From Planctomycetota bacterium (GTDB lineage: Bacteria; Planctomycetota; Brocadiia; SM23-32): a DNA stretch of 8,506 bases. Positions 6,992 to 8,506 of the stretch are shown piece after piece; the first letter of the stretch is position 1, and every line of letters starts with the position of its first letter. The notes under the pieces are model-generated. The model worked only from the letters and a program-made list of their open reading frames with translations. It was not told the DNA's origin and did no database searches. The position numbers were made by a program, and so were the translations under genes. The stretch is taken from NCBI GenBank assembly GCA_030604585.1, contig JAUVVP010000055.1, positions 1 through 8,506 of the forward strand. The letters are read 5' to 3'.

Positions 6992-7783
6992 TTGAACGCC
7001 ATATTGCTGGCGGCAGGCTACGGGACGCGGCTCTATCCGCTCACCAAAGACCGCGCAAAGCCGCTGCTGCCCGTCGGGGGGCGGCCCATCATAGACTACC
7101 TGGTGGACCGGTTGGAGGCGGCCCCCGAGATCGAGCGGATGGTCCTCGTCACGAACGCCCGGTTCGCCGGCGACTTCGAGGAATGGGCGGCGGCGCGCTC
7201 GTTCCGCAAGCCTCTGCGGGTGCTGAACGACGGCTCTACCGCCAACGATAACCGCCTCGGCGCAGTGAACGACATCCAATATGCCCTGGACGAAGGAGGG
7301 ATAGCCGGTCAGGACGCCTACGTGGTCGCCACGGATAATCTTCCGCGCTTCGACCTGCGCGACATTATCGCGCTCTCCAGGCAGAAGAGCGCGAGCGCCG
7401 TCTTTGCCTGTCGCGTGGCGGACCGAGAGCGGCTCAAGCGAATGGGCGTCGCGGAGCTTGACGCCGAAGGGCGCATCGTCGGGTTCGAGGAGAAACCCGA
7501 GCGCCCGAAGGGCGGGTTCCGCGTGCCGCCGTTTTACGTCTATCCTGCCGGCGTGACCGCAGCAGTGAGCGTGTATCTGGCCGAAGGCAACAACCCCGAT
7601 GCGCCCGGCCATTTCCTGGCGTGGCTGGTGCAGCGTCGAAAGGTCTATGCGCTGCGCCGCGACGAGGGCACCTACGAGATCGGAACCCTGGAGAGCTACC
7701 GCGCCGTCTGCGCCGAGTTCGAGGGCGGGGATAGGGCCGAAGCGCAGGGCGATTCACTTGACGACCGGGAGCCGTTGTCGTAA
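6992..7783 (+). CDS. Sugar-phosphate nucleotidyltransferase (RmlA/GlgC-like NTP transferase family)
   Basis: The protein has 263 residues: one nucleotidyltransferase domain with no left-handed beta-helix tail. The N-terminal signature reads AILLAAGYGTRLYPLT, then KPLLPVGGRPIIDY (residues 3-36), the nucleotide and phosphate binding loop with its catalytic R13 and K23. The metal-binding aspartate is D115 in VVATDNLPRFDL, where many relatives have GDN. The sugar-phosphate lysine is K168 in FEEKPERPKGG. Near the C terminus, GTYEIGTLESYRAV matches the usual 'W.DIGT.ESY' segment. Such enzymes join a sugar 1-phosphate to an NTP, giving a nucleotide sugar and pyrophosphate. Which sugar and base are used cannot be read here. 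Translation starts at TTG 6992, one base after the mazG stop, with GGAGGG 5 bases upstream. The longer open frame back to 6686 runs through mazG in another frame and is rejected. The context with a beta-galactosidase suggests sugar activation, perhaps for glycan or glycogen building. Confidence 0.88.
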   Translation: MNAILLAAGYGTRLYPLTKDRAKPLLPVGGRPIIDYLVDRLEAAPEIERMVLVTNARFAGDFEEWAAARSFRKPLRVLNDGSTANDNRLGAVNDIQYALDEGGIAGQDAYVVATDNLPRFDLRDIIALSRQKSASAVFACRVADRERLKRMGVAELDAEGRIVGFEEKPERPKGGFRVPPFYVYPAGVTAAVSVYLAEGNNPDAPGHFLAWLVQRRKVYALRRDEGTYEIGTLESYRAVCAEFEGGDRAEAQGDSLDDREPLS

Positions 7784-7847
7784 CTTGGCGCTTCCCTTTT
7801 GTGCAGGCGTTTCCCGTCTTGCCGACCTTCGTTTTCCGCGTTTCCCC

Positions 7848-7855
7848 GGGGAGGA
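7848..7855 (+). promoter_or_regulatory. Strong ribosome binding site for the aldolase-like gene
   Basis: GGGGAGGA stands 4 bases before the ATG at 7860 and decides this start. The 76-base gap before it (7784-7859) is pyrimidine-rich with two GCGTTTCCC-like copies (about 7807 and 7839). I see no clear terminator or promoter in the gap, so readthrough from the upstream gene is likely. Confidence 0.7.
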
Positions 7856-7859
7856 ACTG

Positions 7860-8506
7860 ATGCTAAGGACCAGCAGGGAACTGAGGGCCGTTCTCGAGGC
7901 GACCTATCCGTTCGACGGCGATGGCGAACTGCTCCCGCTCGAGAGCAGGTGCACGATGCTGGCGTCCAACGCCAACTTCGACCTGCCCATCCAACTGCGG
8001 GGCTTCGCCATGGCTTCGGCCGCGCTCGACGGCAGCCCCCAGATCATCCAGATCAGCTACACGGCAGCCGATCAGACCGGCAGCCATCCCAGCAAGCTCC
8101 CGCCCATCGAGGGCGTCGAGCGGGATGCGGAGACCAGGCCGGCCGCCGTCGGCGCCCAGAGGGCCCACCAGATGCTGGAGTGGTACACCGAGGACTACTC
8201 GGCCGACCTGGTGTGGATGAGCCTCGATCACTACACCTCGCCCAAGTTCAGCGTCGAGAAGTACGGCGAGCGGCGCGGCACGGGCGGCATCTACGAGCCG
8301 ATAGCCAGGCGCCTGCTCGAGGACGCCATCGAATCCATCGGGCTGGAGGTGAGCAAGGAGGAGTTCGAGGCCTACGTCAACTACCTGACCGGCGAGGAGT
8401 TCGGAGAGTATGCCCGTGACTTCTTCGGTTCGGTGGCGCTGGGCGATCCCGCCTGGGCGATGGTTGATACGGGCGACACACCGGCCGCCGTCAACCTGGC
8501 CAGCAC
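7860..8506 (+). CDS. Class II fructose/tagatose-bisphosphate aldolase-like protein; 3' end beyond window
   Basis: 215 residues are visible and the frame is open to the right edge. The start is set by GGGGAGGA 4 bases upstream of the ATG. I place it by pattern only. LASNANFDLPIQLRGFAMAS and then SPQIIQIS (34-66) resemble the first barrel strands of class II aldolases, where the sequence runs roughly 'FN..N....R.V..AAE...SPVILQ.S'. LVWMSLDHYTSPKF (117-130) resembles the strand with the conserved HxDH metal/catalytic segment, here with Ser-Leu-Asp-His. AWAMVDTGDTP (198-208) resembles 'SVMIDGS'. In typical enzymes the last two motifs are about 20 residues apart; here about 75 lie between them, including a charged helical stretch (144-190). 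If right, it would cleave or form a ketose bisphosphate in sugar metabolism, which fits the galactosidase context. It could be another TIM-barrel enzyme. The remaining zinc histidines would lie outside the window. Confidence 0.5.
   Translation, partial: MLRTSRELRAVLEATYPFDGDGELLPLESRCTMLASNANFDLPIQLRGFAMASAALDGSPQIIQISYTAADQTGSHPSKLPPIEGVERDAETRPAAVGAQRAHQMLEWYTEDYSADLVWMSLDHYTSPKFSVEKYGERRGTGGIYEPIARRLLEDAIESIGLEVSKEEFEAYVNYLTGEEFGEYARDFFGSVALGDPAWAMVDTGDTPAAVNLAS

Noticed and set aside
7784..7859. Possible terminator in the gap before the aldolase-like gene, from the CCCCGGGG palindrome.
   Set aside because: The palindrome has no room for a loop, no T-run follows it, and its right half is the ribosome binding site of the next gene.

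Overview
The window comes from a GC-rich bacterium with dense coding, short gaps and several genes spaced for translational coupling. The gene content (MoxR/DUF58/transglutaminase cluster, GH42 beta-galactosidase, two-domain MazG) is bacterial. The composition and the MoxR sensor-1 wording would fit Planctomycetota, Armatimonadota or a related uncultured lineage, but nothing here fixes the phylum. I see no rRNA, tRNA, CRISPR array, insertion sequence, phage gene or long repeat.

Left half, minus strand: three genes read leftwards from a promoter-like site near 3960. They are a MoxR-type AAA+ ATPase (2809-3780), a DUF58 membrane protein (1301-2650), and a TgpA-like membrane protein (1320 to beyond the left edge) that would carry a transglutaminase domain. 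The last two overlap by 20 bases. This is a widespread conserved bacterial cluster. The MoxR ATPase is thought to act as a chaperone-like partner of the DUF58 protein, and the transglutaminase-like protein faces the outside of the membrane. Its exact substrate is generally unknown.

Middle: a 394-base divergent intergenic region (3781-4174) holds back-to-back sigma70-like promoters, one for each direction, and a small GNRA-capped hairpin in the moxR leader.

Right half, plus strand: a GH42 beta-galactosidase (4175-6157) with both catalytic glutamates and the four-cysteine zinc site. It is followed by a MazG-type nucleotide pyrophosphohydrolase (6205-6990), a sugar-phosphate nucleotidyltransferase starting at TTG one base after the mazG stop (6992-7783), and the first 215 residues of a protein resembling class II sugar-bisphosphate aldolases (7860 to beyond the right edge). 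Galactoside hydrolysis, nucleotide-sugar synthesis and an aldolase together suggest carbohydrate processing, with mazG a housekeeping gene in the same run. This link is inference from gene order.

I found no clearly new system. The points most worth checking are the second MazG domain, which has lost its metal-binding residues, and the aldolase-like protein, which has an unusually long segment between its two recognisable motifs.
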